41,164 nt of DNA from a virus, in the IMG/VR virus record IMGVR_UViG_3300048925_000614, positions 1 through 41,164 of that record, one strand, 5' to 3'. Below the pieces are notes generated by a model. It was not told the DNA's origin. It searched no databases and saw only the letters and a program-made list of their open reading frames with translations. Positions 1-7,701 of this stretch are shown here, one piece after another. Both the position numbers and the translations under genes were made by a program. The stretch's first letter is position 1, and the number at the start of each line of letters is the position of its first letter.

Positions 1-1029
1 CTACCTTGTGGGCGTAACCTTGGCCCCCCGGCGCTTCCGGACATAGTGCTCTGTCATCACCAGCGAAGCGTGCCCCAGCTGCTGCTGGGCTTGGCGAATG
101 TCGCCTGCTGAGTCGGTCTTATCGGTTCCGGCCTTGGCCCGAAGGTCCCTGAACTGAATTCCTTCGATCTTCGCTGCCTTGCATGCCTTCTGCCAGCGCC
201 TGGACATGGCCGCAACGGTCATGGACCTGCCATGCTCGTTCACAACCAAGCGTGTGCTGTGGACAGTGAAGGCCTTTTTCCTTTCTCGGATACGCTCGAG
301 CAGCGCCGCTAGCTCGTCGCTGATCGCCACGCGCAGTTTGTGCGCGGTCTTGTTCTGGCGTAAGTGAATTGCGCCTTCTCGTACATCCATCTCAGTCAGC
401 CCAAGGACGTCGGCTGGGCGCTGCCCAAGGAGATAGGCCAAGTCCATGGCGTCCTGCACACAGGTGTCAGCAACGCTCCAGACGGCCTCATACTGCGAGT
501 CCTCGATGTAGACGTCTCGGCCATCCTCCTTGTAGCCCTTGATGCCGGCGCATGGATTTGGCATGGCGGTGTACCCCCTATCTCGCGCGTAGTTCCAGAT
601 GTGGGAGAGCAACGCCTTCTCGCGGTTCGCGCGGACGAAGCCACGTCCATCCTTTGTCCGCCACGTCAGGTACTCGCGGACACTGACCGGCTTGATGGCT
701 TCCAGGGGGGCGGGCGGATCGCAGAAGAACTCGCGCAGCTTCAGGACTTCCTTTTGGTTGTCTTGGAAGGTGCGGGCTGCCTTCTTAGAGGCGACGTCCG
801 CCATGTATCGATCGCACACCCACTCAAACATGACGCGTGGTGCTTGGCTCGTATGAGCAGCGCGCTCCAGCTGCGCCCACTTCTGCACGGCCAGTCCATA
901 GTCGCTTCCCAGTGATTCTTCGCGGCGGGGCGTTCCACCGTGGTCATAGAAGTAATAGACCTTGCTGCCTCGCTTGCGCTGGCGGAATCGGGGGATCGAC
1001 CCCGGGGTGCTTGGCTTACGTCCCATCAT
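1..1029 (-). CDS. int: Tyrosine site-specific recombinase (phage integrase)
   Basis: 342-aa tyrosine recombinase that would integrate and excise the prophage at tRNA-Leu. The C-terminal half shows the catalytic set Arg204, Lys227, Arg297, His320 (in LGHAS) and nucleophile Tyr329 (TEHYVRKR). The usual HxxR motif reads RDLR, so the first His is replaced by Arg294. I chose the ATG at 1029 because it overlaps the upstream stop as ATGA and begins MMGRKPS; an open frame extends further upstream but lies over the DUF4224 gene. It is the last gene of the leftward operon and points at the expected attL. A homologous fragment of another integrase lies beyond attR at 38513-38662. Confidence 0.95.
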   Translation of the reverse strand: MMGRKPSTPGSIPRFRQRKRGSKVYYFYDHGGTPRREESLGSDYGLAVQKWAQLERAAHTSQAPRVMFEWVCDRYMADVASKKAARTFQDNQKEVLKLREFFCDPPAPLEAIKPVSVREYLTWRTKDGRGFVRANREKALLSHIWNYARDRGYTAMPNPCAGIKGYKEDGRDVYIEDSQYEAVWSVADTCVQDAMDLAYLLGQRPADVLGLTEMDVREGAIHLRQNKTAHKLRVAISDELAALLERIRERKKAFTVHSTRLVVNEHGRSMTVAAMSRRWQKACKAAKIEGIQFRDLRAKAGTDKTDSAGDIRQAQQQLGHASLVMTEHYVRKRRGAKVTPTR

Positions 1030-1241
1030 GCGGCCTTGTTCGACCGCCATGTGGTCGCTTCGGGCTGCTCCAGCGGCTGGATTCCGTCCACTGTCGAGCG
1101 AAGCACCACGGGCCAGCCGTGTGCATCCTTGTAGTGCCGGATCCCATTGGCTTGCAGGAACCCCAGCTGCCGCTTGCGCTGAGGCGACCGGCAGAGGGCG
1201 GCCACCTCTTGTTTGCTGAGGCAAATGTCAGTTGCGCTCAT
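1026..1241 (-). CDS. DUF4224-like small protein, possible excisionase/recombination directionality factor
   Basis: 71-aa protein. The arrangement of a short helix-turn-helix-like N-terminus (LSKQEVAALC), a basic RSPQRKRQ segment and a C-terminal WPVVLRS strand resembles the DUF4224 family, which often sits directly upstream of phage integrases. A strong ribosome site (AGGAGGGGGAG) precedes the ATG at 1241, and its stop overlaps the int start. Position and size fit a directionality factor, but that role is inferred, not shown by the sequence. Confidence 0.75.
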   Translation of the reverse strand: MSATDICLSKQEVAALCRSPQRKRQLGFLQANGIRHYKDAHGWPVVLRSTVDGIQPLEQPEATTWRSNKAA

Positions 1242-1404
1242 CTCCCCCTCCTTTCAGTGCTTCTAGTGCCTTGGCCGCCTCTTCTAGCGCATCCGCAGCT
1301 TGTTCCATTTCCCTTAGGAGCCAGTCGGGAAACTGGCTCCTCATCTGCGCTGTGTCCCTGAGGATCATCGCCCGCCGCTGCAGGTTGCTCAGTAGCTCAC
1401 GCAT
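1228..1404 (-). CDS. Hypothetical helical protein, 58 aa
   Basis: No family recognised. The sequence is strongly helical, with an Ala/Glu-rich heptad-like C-terminal half (EQAADALEEAAKALEAL) that suggests a short coiled coil. The frame stays open up to 1437, but the ATG at 1404 has a clear AGGAGG 8 nt upstream and overlaps the end of the preceding gene, so I use it. Its 3' end overlaps the next gene by 14 nt. Confidence 0.6.
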   Translation of the reverse strand: MRELLSNLQRRAMILRDTAQMRSQFPDWLLREMEQAADALEEAAKALEALKGGGDERN

Positions 1405-1549
1405 CGCTCGCCTCCTGCGGGCTGCCCGGCCACGCACCTGCCGTCACCAGAAGCGATGCAATCATTCCGATGGGGTCGCCGACTACCACAAAGACCATGG
1501 CGAGGCAGAACATGGCGATGCTCGCGATCCTTCGTGCGATGCGCTTCAT
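1397..1549 (-). CDS. Small single-pass membrane protein, 50 aa
   Basis: Short gene beginning MKRIARRIASIAMF. A basic N-terminus is followed by a hydrophobic stretch (about residues 9-40) with a small break at GDPIG. It fits tightly between its neighbours: its start overlaps the upstream stop as ATGA and its end overlaps the start of the next gene, which supports it despite its size. Function unknown. Confidence 0.6.
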   Translation of the reverse strand: MKRIARRIASIAMFCLAMVFVVVGDPIGMIASLLVTAGAWPGSPQEASDA

Positions 1550-1896
1550 TCCTTCACCCCCTGCGGGCGGGCGGCGAGCATGTGCGCGATAAATTCCGCG
1601 GCTTCATCCATAGTCTGGCCCTGTAGGCTGTTCTTATTGAGGCCAGTCGTGGCGTACCTGCGCAGCCGCTTCAACGTCCCGTGGATGCCCTCGGCGCAGT
1701 GGTAATGAGTCGCAGGCACCTCCGGCGCGGCGCGCAGGGCGGCGATGATTGCGGCGATGGCCATGTTTGCCTCACGAACCCAACCCAAATGCTCATCCAT
1801 CCGGTTTGTCCGAATATCTCGGGCCGATTGGTGTAATCCGCGACGCTCGTACTCCTGCGCCAGAAACTCCCTGGCGCGCTGCTGGTCATCGGTCAT
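1546..1896 (-). CDS. Hypothetical early protein, 116 aa
   Basis: Unrecognised acidic/basic helical protein beginning MTDDQQRAREFLAQEYERRG. It contains a His/Cys patch (THYHC, about residues 63-67) that could bind metal, but too few ligands are visible to argue for a zinc site. It overlaps both neighbours by 4 nt within the leftward operon, so it is translationally coupled and expressed early. Confidence 0.65.
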   Translation of the reverse strand: MTDDQQRAREFLAQEYERRGLHQSARDIRTNRMDEHLGWVREANMAIAAIIAALRAAPEVPATHYHCAEGIHGTLKRLRRYATTGLNKNSLQGQTMDEAAEFIAHMLAARPQGVKE

Positions 1897-2564
1897 GCGA
1901 TCAGCCTCCCTTGTGTGCCTTCTGCTTTGAGCCTGCGCAGTGCCGTTTCGAAATGGTCGGGGTCGGACTCAATGCCGATGAATGGAATCCCGGCTCGCAT
2001 GCACGCGATTCCTGTCGAGCCGCTGCCCATGTACGCATCGCAAACCGGTCCGGTGAACTTGACCTGCTCCAAGCACCAGGACATCAGCGCCACCGGCTTC
2101 TGGTTCGGGTGCAGCTTGGGCGAGCGCGACACGTTCTCCTCGCCAGCCCGCATGATTCCGCGCCACAGGTGAGTGAAGATGCGCGAAGGACCGCGTTCGC
2201 TCGTCCATGCGTGCTCGACGTCTGATGCAGATGGGGTGGGAGTCTTCCCCGCGAGCTTGTCCCACGTCAGCCACTTATTGCCCGCTGGCAGCCTGTCGGC
2301 GAAGAAGTTCGCCCCCCATAGGACCGTAGGTACGCCAATCGCTAGCAGGTGTGCGGGGTCGAACGGTGATTCGTCGCCAGCTATGGGAGCGAAGTCGCCA
2401 GACTTGCGGACCAGGTCAGCGCGAGCGATGCCCTTGTTGTAGTTGCTTTTGTAAGCCATGCCGTAGGGCGGATCGCAAACAAGCGCGCCAATTTCCAGCG
2501 TAGGCAGGATTTCACGGCAGTCACCGAGATAGAGCGTGGCATTGCCGATAGTCTCAACGCGCAT
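1893..2564 (-). CDS. DNA methyltransferase, beta-class amino-MTase (N6-adenine or N4-cytosine)
   Basis: 223-aa SAM-dependent DNA methyltransferase. The catalytic motif IV DPPY (residues 31-34) precedes the SAM-binding motif DAYMGSGSTG (176-185), the order of the beta class; HPNQKP (152-157) is the usual element before the SAM motif. There is no partner restriction gene nearby, so it is an orphan enzyme, typical of phages that protect their DNA or alter regulation. Target sequence and modified base cannot be read from the sequence. It overlaps the downstream gene by 4 nt. Confidence 0.9.
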   Translation of the reverse strand: MRVETIGNATLYLGDCREILPTLEIGALVCDPPYGMAYKSNYNKGIARADLVRKSGDFAPIAGDESPFDPAHLLAIGVPTVLWGANFFADRLPAGNKWLTWDKLAGKTPTPSASDVEHAWTSERGPSRIFTHLWRGIMRAGEENVSRSPKLHPNQKPVALMSWCLEQVKFTGPVCDAYMGSGSTGIACMRAGIPFIGIESDPDHFETALRRLKAEGTQGRLIA

Positions 2565-2703
2565 CCGACACCCCCGCGCCGTGGCTGGTGGTCTTTGTGC
2601 GGTAGTCGGACTTAGCTTTTGCCCGCTCGTACCACTTCTTCGAGACTTGCTTCCACTCGGTCCAGCCTTCCTCGGTGCGTGCGGCTATCCAGTAGCGAAT
2701 CAC
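2554..2703 (-). CDS. Hypothetical small basic protein, 49 aa
   Basis: Begins with a GTG at 2703 that overlaps the stop of the upstream gene (GTGA) and reads VIRYWIAARTEEG. A longer frame exists upstream but covers the neighbouring gene. Aromatic/basic content (WTEWKQVSKKWYERAK) suggests a small nucleic-acid- or protein-binding module; no family recognised. It overlaps the methyltransferase start by 11 nt. Confidence 0.6.
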   Translation of the reverse strand: MIRYWIAARTEEGWTEWKQVSKKWYERAKAKSDYRTKTTSHGAGVSDAR

Positions 2704-4046
2704 GCCCCCACCTCGGCGCTGGTGGCCTGCATTGCAGCAGTCAGCGCGGCGCGCATGCTTGCCCGCATATCCTCCCGCGTGTCGTTTCCGACTGAGTTGA
2801 ACATCCTGTCGTGCGCAGCGCATGCGCGATCAACCATGGAGTCGGTGATCGCACCGCTGCCGCCCTTGGGGCTGGCGTCCATATCAGTTGCGCCGCCAAT
2901 CAGGTCGGACTTATCCCACATCCCAGGCAGCTCATCCATCGATAGGTCATCGCCCTTGGGGCTGGCGTCGAGTGCTTCGCGCGCTGCACGCAGGTCAATG
3001 TCGTTCGCTTCCATCACATCCACCGGATCGCAGTCGCCGCCAAGCGACGTGATGCGATCCATCCCGGATTCCAGCAGGCGGACGTAAGCCCGGTACAGGT
3101 TGCGCATCGGCTCGCGCAGGTCGATCCCCGGCGCTGCGGGGGTGCTGCGAGCGATCACCGCATCAGCGATCTGATCCCACGTGCCGGTGACGCCGAACGC
3201 ATCGGCGATGCGGGCCAGCGGAGACAGCGAATCAACCGGCGCTTCGGGGGTGCTTACTGCCTCCGGCTGCTGCTCGTTGTAGAAGTAGCCCAGCGGCTCG
3301 CCACCTTCCACCCAGTCGTCGCGGTCCAGGTCAAACCGCTCCCGGCGCAGCTCACCGTCGGTGTCCAACTCGGGAATCGAGTACACGTCGAACGGCCCGC
3401 CGTACATGGCGATCATGCCGCGCTCTGGATGCTCCATGTTGTCGTAGAACGGCAGGCCCGTCATCGGACATGCGTTGCTACCAATCGGCTTGGTCGGGAA
3501 CTGGGCAACCGGCTCTGCGGGGGTGCTTGCGCGCAGCGCGTGACCGAGGCGCACGTTCGCAAGCTGGGCCTGCGATGCGAACGGCCCGATATTTCGCTGG
3601 TACTTTGCATACAACTCGGCAAGCACGTCGGCTGCGAAGCGTGCGGCGCTGTGCAGATCAACCGGCGCTGCGGCGACGGGGGCGGCGACCAACGGGCCAA
3701 GCCATTCGAAGTCGTCCGACAGATCGACCATGGGCCACCAGTCGTCCATGTCATCATTGCTGGTCGATTCGTGGATGTTGCACACCAACTCGGGCGCGGG
3801 CTCGCCGTCGAAGCGGTGTATGCGGACCTGCACCAGTGCCTCGTCTTGGCCGATGGCGAATCCCCGCACGTAGTACGCGCCCTCGGTGGTCGGCTTCGTC
3901 TTGCTCCACGCCATCGCCTCCTGCGCTGCGGCGGGCTGCGCAGCCTCGTAAGCCTTCACCGCATCAGCGTACCCAGCCTGATAGCCCTCGGCATGCCCAC
4001 TCGCCGCTGCCGTGCTCATGTCTGCTGCTGAAAATCCACTTTTCAC
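2700..4046 (-). CDS. Large modular accessory protein with repeated linkers
   Basis: 448-aa protein of unknown function that looks like several small phage domains strung together. Recurrent linkers separate them: STPAEP, STPEAP, STPAAP and two copies of DASPKG. One module (about residues 196-270, with MTGLPFYDN, GGPFDVYSIPE and ERFDLDRDDW) and the segment ITDSMVDRACAAHDRM near the C-terminus look like separate, independently mobile pieces. It starts 4 nt inside the upstream gene and ends overlapping the next. No catalytic motif is evident. Confidence 0.75.
   Translation of the reverse strand: MKSGFSAADMSTAAASGHAEGYQAGYADAVKAYEAAQPAAAQEAMAWSKTKPTTEGAYYVRGFAIGQDEALVQVRIHRFDGEPAPELVCNIHESTSNDDMDDWWPMVDLSDDFEWLGPLVAAPVAAAPVDLHSAARFAADVLAELYAKYQRNIGPFASQAQLANVRLGHALRASTPAEPVAQFPTKPIGSNACPMTGLPFYDNMEHPERGMIAMYGGPFDVYSIPELDTDGELRRERFDLDRDDWVEGGEPLGYFYNEQQPEAVSTPEAPVDSLSPLARIADAFGVTGTWDQIADAVIARSTPAAPGIDLREPMRNLYRAYVRLLESGMDRITSLGGDCDPVDVMEANDIDLRAAREALDASPKGDDLSMDELPGMWDKSDLIGGATDMDASPKGGSGAITDSMVDRACAAHDRMFNSVGNDTREDMRASMRAALTAAMQATSAEVGA
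2861..2969. repeat. Direct repeats encoding linker boxes in the modular protein
   Basis: CGCCCTTGGGGCTGGCGTC occurs exactly at 2861-2879 and again at 2951-2969, 90 bp apart, encoding the two DASPKG linkers. Related GGGGGTGCT boxes recur near 3138, 3246 and 3519, encoding the STP(A/E)xP linkers. These are natural sites for homologous domain shuffling. Confidence 0.8.
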
Positions 4047-4447
4047 AGTCCGCTCTCCTTGATCTTGTCGCCATCCACGATCACCGTAGAGTGGGAGTAG
4101 TAGCCGTTGTGTGCGTTGTAGACGACAAACTGGAGCGGCCCGCGATCCGTGGCTACTTCGATAGCCTGGAATCCGCCCGCATCGAACCCATACTCAGCGT
4201 AAGGGTTGTCGATGCTCGCCGGCCATGTGTAGATTTCGCGCAGGCCTTGATACTCAGCGCCGACGAAGTTGGGATAGTCATCAGCCGGGTGGAGATAGTT
4301 GAAGTCCTCGCAGCACGACTGGCCATCGCTGATTCCGAACCGTACGGCCCGCCCGTCATCTAGCGAGATGGTCACGCCGACATGCGGCTGGTTGTACTCG
4401 CCGGCATTCCATGCCGAATCGGGATCTATTGCGACAATCTTGCTCAT
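4043..4447 (-). CDS. Hypothetical beta-rich protein, 134 aa
   Basis: Begins MSKIVAIDPDSAWN after an AGGAGCAAGAC ribosome site. Conserved-looking features are a double cysteine (GQSCCEDF), and the segment LQFVVYNAHNGYYSHS, which resembles a phage DUF7448-like family. No enzyme motif is clear. It overlaps the start of the downstream modular gene by 4 nt. A gap of 154 bp separates it from ssb upstream. Confidence 0.65.
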   Translation of the reverse strand: MSKIVAIDPDSAWNAGEYNQPHVGVTISLDDGRAVRFGISDGQSCCEDFNYLHPADDYPNFVGAEYQGLREIYTWPASIDNPYAEYGFDAGGFQAIEVATDRGPLQFVVYNAHNGYYSHSTVIVDGDKIKESGL

Positions 4448-4601
4448 GTCTTGCTCCTAAAGGGTGGGGCGGGCCGGAGGTGATCCCGGCATGGGGCGAC
4501 GTTGGGGCTCAAACCTCAGTTCTTTCTTTGCCGTCGTAGTTCAAAGTCACGCCCTCGGAACCTGGACCTGCGCATCACCACTGCGCATTCCGCCCCGTAG
4601 A

Positions 4602-5075
4602 TCAGAAGTGACCGAACTGGGTCACGAACGGGATATCGTCATCCGGCGGGAAGCTGTCGCCGCCTGCAACGTTGTCAGTCGCACGCGCCGGACGCTGCCG
4701 GGCAGGAGCGCTAGAGTTCGAGACGCCGCCGTTGCCTTCCTGACGACCGCCAAGCATCTGCATCTCGTTGGCGACAATATCGGTGCTGTACTTCTCCACG
4801 CCATCCTGGCCGGTGTACTTGTCGTAGCGCAGCTCGCCTTCGACGTAGACCTGCGAACCCTTGCGCAGATACTCGCCAGCGATCTCGCCGAGCTTCCCGA
4901 AGAAGACAACCCGGTGCCACTCGGTCTTCTCCTGCTGGTTTCCGTCCTTGTCCTTGCGGACTGAGGTTGTGGCAAGGCTGAAGCGGGTAATCGCCATGCC
5001 AGCCTGCGTGTACTTGGTGTCCGGATCGTTGCCGAGGTTTCCGACGAGGATCACTTTGTTGATGCCACGGGCCAT
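4602..5075 (-). CDS. ssb: Single-stranded DNA-binding protein
   Basis: 157-aa SSB. Residues 1-110 form the OB fold, beginning [15 protein letters not shown] with the typical [13 protein letters not shown] segment. A Gly/Ser/Pro/Arg-rich linker follows. The acidic tip DDDIPF, normally the extreme C-terminus used to recruit partner proteins, lies at about 145-150 and is followed by seven more residues, VTQFGHF. It is two bases downstream of the bet gene, so annealase and SSB are made together. See the finding on the extended tail. Confidence 0.95.
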   Translation of the reverse strand: MARGINKVILVGNLGNDPDTKYTQAGMAITRFSLATTSVRKDKDGNQQEKTEWHRVVFFGKLGEIAGEYLRKGSQVYVEGELRYDKYTGQDGVEKYSTDIVANEMQMLGGRQEGNGGVSNSSAPARQRPARATDNVAGGDSFPPDDDIPFVTQFGHF

Positions 5076-5077
5076 GA

Positions 5078-5944
5078 TTACGCTGCCTCCGATTCAGTGG
5101 TGGGTCGGTACTTGGTGAAGTCGGATGACTTCATGATCTCGCGCTGCTTGGTCGAGAAGGGGCCGCCCTTGGAGGGCGCAACCCACAGGCCGCGCATCGT
5201 GTCCTGGTCCAGCTCGTACCAAGCTTCCGCAGCCTTCACGTAGTCGCCGGAATCAAGCCCGTCTTGGATGGCCACGATGCTGTCCGCATGGGTGATGCAC
5301 AGCTCGGCGCATTTGGTAGCGCGGTAGTCCTGAGCGATCTGTCGGTTGTCCGTTTCCAGAACTTCCGTGGCCTCGCCGTCGATGACCTCAGCCGGAGTTG
5401 CCTGCGCCATCTCATCGGAGGTGTACAAGCCGGAAAGCTCAGCCGGGAAGGCGCGTCGCAAGGCCAGTGCTTCAGCCACCTTGGCAATCATGAGTTCCGG
5501 CATCTTCCCCCACAGGCCAGCAGGTCGACCTTCCTTGGTGACCTGACGGTAGCTGTCCATGCGAGCAACGGCATACAGGGGCTCCTTGAAGTCCGAGCGC
5601 ATGACGCCGACCTTGGCTGCCTGCGGCGGCTCACTGCTTAACCAGCAGTCAACCCACTCCTTGCCGTCGGCAGTCCACCACGGGCCGAGTTGGCCGGCGT
5701 ACTTGCCACTCCTTTCGGCAATCAGGCGGAACCCGTCGATGCTGACTTGGATCGCCATTACCTCGCGCCGTTCACGGCTATCCCACCGCTTCACTGCGTA
5801 GATCTGGCGTGCGAACGGGTCGAGCCCAGTCCGGTTGCATTGCTCCACGAACATCGCCAGCTCGTCATCAGTAGTGCCACGAGCGATGGTTCGCTTGATC
5901 AGGTCGATCTTGTCGTTGCCAATGGTTGAGAGCTGTGCGCTCAT
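5078..5944 (-). CDS. bet: Bet/RecT-family single-strand annealing recombinase
   Basis: 288-aa Redbeta/RecT-type annealase. The family core is clear: [34 protein letters not shown] and [13 protein letters not shown]. It promotes annealing of complementary strands during phage recombination and replication. The start at 5944 (MSAQLST) has AGGAGA upstream; the open frame before it lacks a ribosome site. No exonuclease partner (Exo/RecE-like) or Gam is recognisable next to it, only SSB, so strand resection may depend on a host nuclease or on an unrecognised small gene. Confidence 0.93.
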   Translation of the reverse strand: MSAQLSTIGNDKIDLIKRTIARGTTDDELAMFVEQCNRTGLDPFARQIYAVKRWDSRERREVMAIQVSIDGFRLIAERSGKYAGQLGPWWTADGKEWVDCWLSSEPPQAAKVGVMRSDFKEPLYAVARMDSYRQVTKEGRPAGLWGKMPELMIAKVAEALALRRAFPAELSGLYTSDEMAQATPAEVIDGEATEVLETDNRQIAQDYRATKCAELCITHADSIVAIQDGLDSGDYVKAAEAWYELDQDTMRGLWVAPSKGGPFSTKQREIMKSSDFTKYRPTTESEAA

Positions 5945-6150
5945 CTCGTTCTCCTGGAATATGGGTAACTCGGACCGTCTTTCCGGCCTGCCATCTGCCG
6001 CGCCCGTCGTGCCGCGTCGTTTTGCGGTGGACCCGTGGCAACCGCTGCCGTCCGCCTCATGGATAGGCGCAGTACATCGACACGGGCGGAGTCCTTCGGG
6101 TGGCAGAATCTGTGCGTTACATGCGCCACGCACAGTGGGCTAGGGGAGGG

Positions 6151-6321
6151 TTAGACGGGCATAGTCACAATGACCTGCCCGCCTTCGAACGCATTGCGAC
6201 ACTGCTCGCCAAGGACGCGACGTTGCGACTGGTCGTCGTGATCCATCACATACTGCTTGAATGCAGAGGATCCGCTCTGGAAGCTGTTGACGTTGGCATA
6301 AACATAGACTCGGATTTTCAT
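6151..6321 (-). CDS. Hypothetical small early protein, 56 aa
   Basis: Begins MKIRVYVYANVNSFQSGS after GGAGAGACCA. It has an N-terminal beta-strand pattern and ends in VIVTMPV. Function unknown. The 206 bp between this gene and bet hold only a GTG-initiated frame without a ribosome site, which I do not call. Confidence 0.6.
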   Translation of the reverse strand: MKIRVYVYANVNSFQSGSSAFKQYVMDHDDQSQRRVLGEQCRNAFEGGQVIVTMPV

Positions 6322-6354
6322 TGGTCTCTCCTTTTCGGCGAGTGGACTAGACGG

Positions 6355-6591
6355 TTATCGAACGTCGCGCTTCGGTTGCGCCGGGAAGTCGGGGATCTTG
6401 CTCAGCGGCTCGTGCTTCGGCTGCCTGCGCAGCGTCCGAACGTGCGCCACGATTGCGTCGGCCAGCTTGAATCCGTTGATCGCCATCAGGATCAAGAGGA
6501 CTGCAGCTGCCAGTTCGCTCCAACTGCTTGCCATAAGTGCCAGCGATGCGAATAGGAGGACGTAGGCGAGGGAGCGGCGGATGGCGGTCAT
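6355..6591 (-). CDS. Small membrane protein, 78 aa
   Basis: Two adjacent hydrophobic segments (about residues 7-22 and 26-42: SLAYVLLFASLALMA and LAAAVLLILMAINGF) followed by a basic cytosolic tail (RTLRRQPKHEP). The start overlaps the upstream stop as ATGA. Unknown role; small membrane proteins in left operons of lambdoid phages often act on the host envelope or on superinfection, but nothing here shows that. Confidence 0.65.
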   Translation of the reverse strand: MTAIRRSLAYVLLFASLALMASSWSELAAAVLLILMAINGFKLADAIVAHVRTLRRQPKHEPLSKIPDFPAQPKRDVR

Positions 6592-6824
6592 GACTGGGCC
6601 CCTGCTTCATCCTTTGGCTTCCAGTCCAGCAGAACGCCGCAGCACATTGGTCGGTCTTCGCCGTACTTCGCCATGGAGTGAACGTCGGCGCTGACTCCGC
6701 TCCATCCGCTTCCAGCATCCTCGACTCCCTGTCGCCAGCCCCTGAGGAAAGCGAGCGCCATGTCGCGCTCTCGTTGGCTCGTAGCCTCGTTGACAGCATC
6801 GAGTAGCTCTTCTTGACTGCTCAT
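6588..6824 (-). CDS. Hypothetical protein, 78 aa
   Basis: Begins MSSQEELLDAVNEATSQRER. The N-terminal half is helical with the segment MALAFLRGWRQGVEDAG; the C-terminal part carries a CC pair (RPMCCGVLLDW). No family recognised. It overlaps both neighbours by 4 nt. Confidence 0.6.
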   Translation of the reverse strand: MSSQEELLDAVNEATSQRERDMALAFLRGWRQGVEDAGSGWSGVSADVHSMAKYGEDRPMCCGVLLDWKPKDEAGAQS

Positions 6825-6946
6825 TCCTCACTCTCCTGTGCGCAGATGCCTTCGTTGGCTTCCAGTTCTTGCAGCGGGTCAGGTGCCTTGATCGGCGGGA
6901 ACACCACTGCTGCGATGTCGGCGGCGGTTGGGATGCTGGGGGTCAT
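6821..6946 (-). CDS. Hypothetical small acidic protein, 41 aa
   Basis: Start chosen at 6946 (MTPSIPTAADIAAVV), where the ATG overlaps the preceding gene's stop as ATGA and a GGAG lies upstream; the frame is open to 7003. A Pro-rich middle (FPPIKAPDP) is followed by an acidic tail. Unknown function. Confidence 0.5.
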   Translation of the reverse strand: MTPSIPTAADIAAVVFPPIKAPDPLQELEANEGICAQESEE

Positions 6947-7110
6947 GGGCGGCGCTCCAGAGTCCGGTACGCGACGTTCGCCACTTGGCCGTTGCTTTGC
7001 CACATGAAGTCGATCCAGACAGGCTTATCGGCATGCCAGAACCACTTGCCGTCGCCATCCATAGCCACCCACTGCGCCCACTCCGGGGCATCCTTCCAGT
7101 CAGGCTTCAT
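6943..7110 (-). CDS. Hypothetical Trp-rich small protein, 55 aa
   Basis: MKPDWKDAPEWAQWVAMDGD, with seven tryptophans in 55 residues. It matches the general form of a phage family I have seen beginning with a WKDAPEWA-type motif and containing W-x-H/W clusters; function is not known. It overlaps both neighbours by 1-4 nt in the operon. Confidence 0.65.
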   Translation of the reverse strand: MKPDWKDAPEWAQWVAMDGDGKWFWHADKPVWIDFMWQSNGQVANVAYRTLERRP

Positions 7111-7256
7111 CACACACCCCCAGCAAGTTGAATAAGCCGCAGCGGCACGAGGAACACGCCGGCTGCGATGAGAGAGATCCCGAACAGGTCGCAGAGCAGC
7201 GTGTACTCGGCGGTATAGGGGAAGGTCTGCAGGAACGATTTGAGGCGGCGGCTCAT
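7110..7256 (-). CDS. Small single-pass membrane protein, 48 aa
   Basis: MSRRLKSFLQTFPYTAEYTL followed by one hydrophobic helix (FGISLIAAGVFLVPLRLI). The start overlaps the upstream gene and the stop shares a base with the next start. No family recognised. Confidence 0.6.
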   Translation of the reverse strand: MSRRLKSFLQTFPYTAEYTLLCDLFGISLIAAGVFLVPLRLIQLAGGV

Positions 7257-7579
7257 GCGAACGCCCTCCGCAGCCGAGCAATCGCATGGTTGACCGTGAT
7301 GCCAGCCTCGTCGGCGATGGTCTCGACCTGCTCATTGGCGTAGTCGTCGCGCATCTTGCGCAGCGCGTTGCCCAGCTCGGTGTCTCGGCGGCTGTCCAGT
7401 AGCGGGGCAATCAGTGCGAAGAAGTCATCAGCCTGATTCGTCAGCGCCTCGCTCAGCAGCAGCGGCATGGCGCGGAGCTTGTCCAGGGCGGTTTCGTTGA
7501 CTTCGGAGAACTTCGGCAGCAGGTGGTCGTATGCCAGCTGGGCGGACCGTTGCTGCTCGTTGCGGGCTACTAGGTTCAT
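7253..7579 (-). CDS. First gene of the leftward operon, hypothetical DNA-binding-like protein, 108 aa
   Basis: Mostly helical. The last 20 residues (IADEAGITVNHAIARLRRAF) resemble a helix-turn-helix reading head, so a regulatory role is possible. It lies about 30 nt downstream of the PL promoter, with a GAGG-type ribosome site. In lambdoid phages this slot carries N-type antiterminators or early host-takeover genes; I see no Arg-rich N-like motif. Confidence 0.65.
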   Translation of the reverse strand: MNLVARNEQQRSAQLAYDHLLPKFSEVNETALDKLRAMPLLLSEALTNQADDFFALIAPLLDSRRDTELGNALRKMRDDYANEQVETIADEAGITVNHAIARLRRAFA

Positions 7580-7618
7580 CTCTGCATCCCTCGGCCTCGG
7601 GGTGAGGCGATGGATATA

Positions 7619-7646
7619 AGTCTAGCGAACTAGACTATGCAGTCAA
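7619..7646 (-). promoter_or_regulatory. Leftward early promoter PL with embedded operator
   Basis: On the minus strand, TTGACT (7641-7646) and TAGACT (7619-7624) are separated by 16 bp. The perfect palindrome AGTCTAGCGAACTAGACT (7619-7636) covers the downstream part of the spacer and the -10 box, so repressor binding would block polymerase. The design matches the rightward promoter at 9061-9088. Confidence 0.8.
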
Positions 7647-7650
7647 GGGC

Positions 7651-7666
7651 TCTAGACAAACTAGAC
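7651..7666. promoter_or_regulatory. Second left operator
   Basis: TCTAGACAAACTAGAC, the same half-sites as the other operators but with a 5-bp instead of a 4-bp centre. It lies just upstream of the PL -35 box, so it could cooperate with the promoter operator. Confidence 0.65.
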
Positions 7667-7701
7667 GCAGCTTTTTATGAACGTTCTTTGTTCTGTTCAG
7701 C

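Noticed and set aside
1030-1224. N-terminal extension of the integrase frame up to 1224
   Set aside because: It overlaps the DUF4224 gene in another frame, reads as low-complexity sequence, and the ATG at 1029 is coupled to the upstream stop.
2536-3087. Long plus-strand frames opposite the leftward operon (for example 2536-3087 and 3470-4363)
   Set aside because: They are antisense shadows of a high-GC coding strand; the minus-strand genes have coupling and recognisable families.
5941-6129. 62-aa minus-strand frame before bet with an ATGA-type overlap at its end
   Set aside because: It starts from a GTG without a ribosome site, its composition is Arg-rich as in shadow frames, and the bet start has its own AGGAGA.
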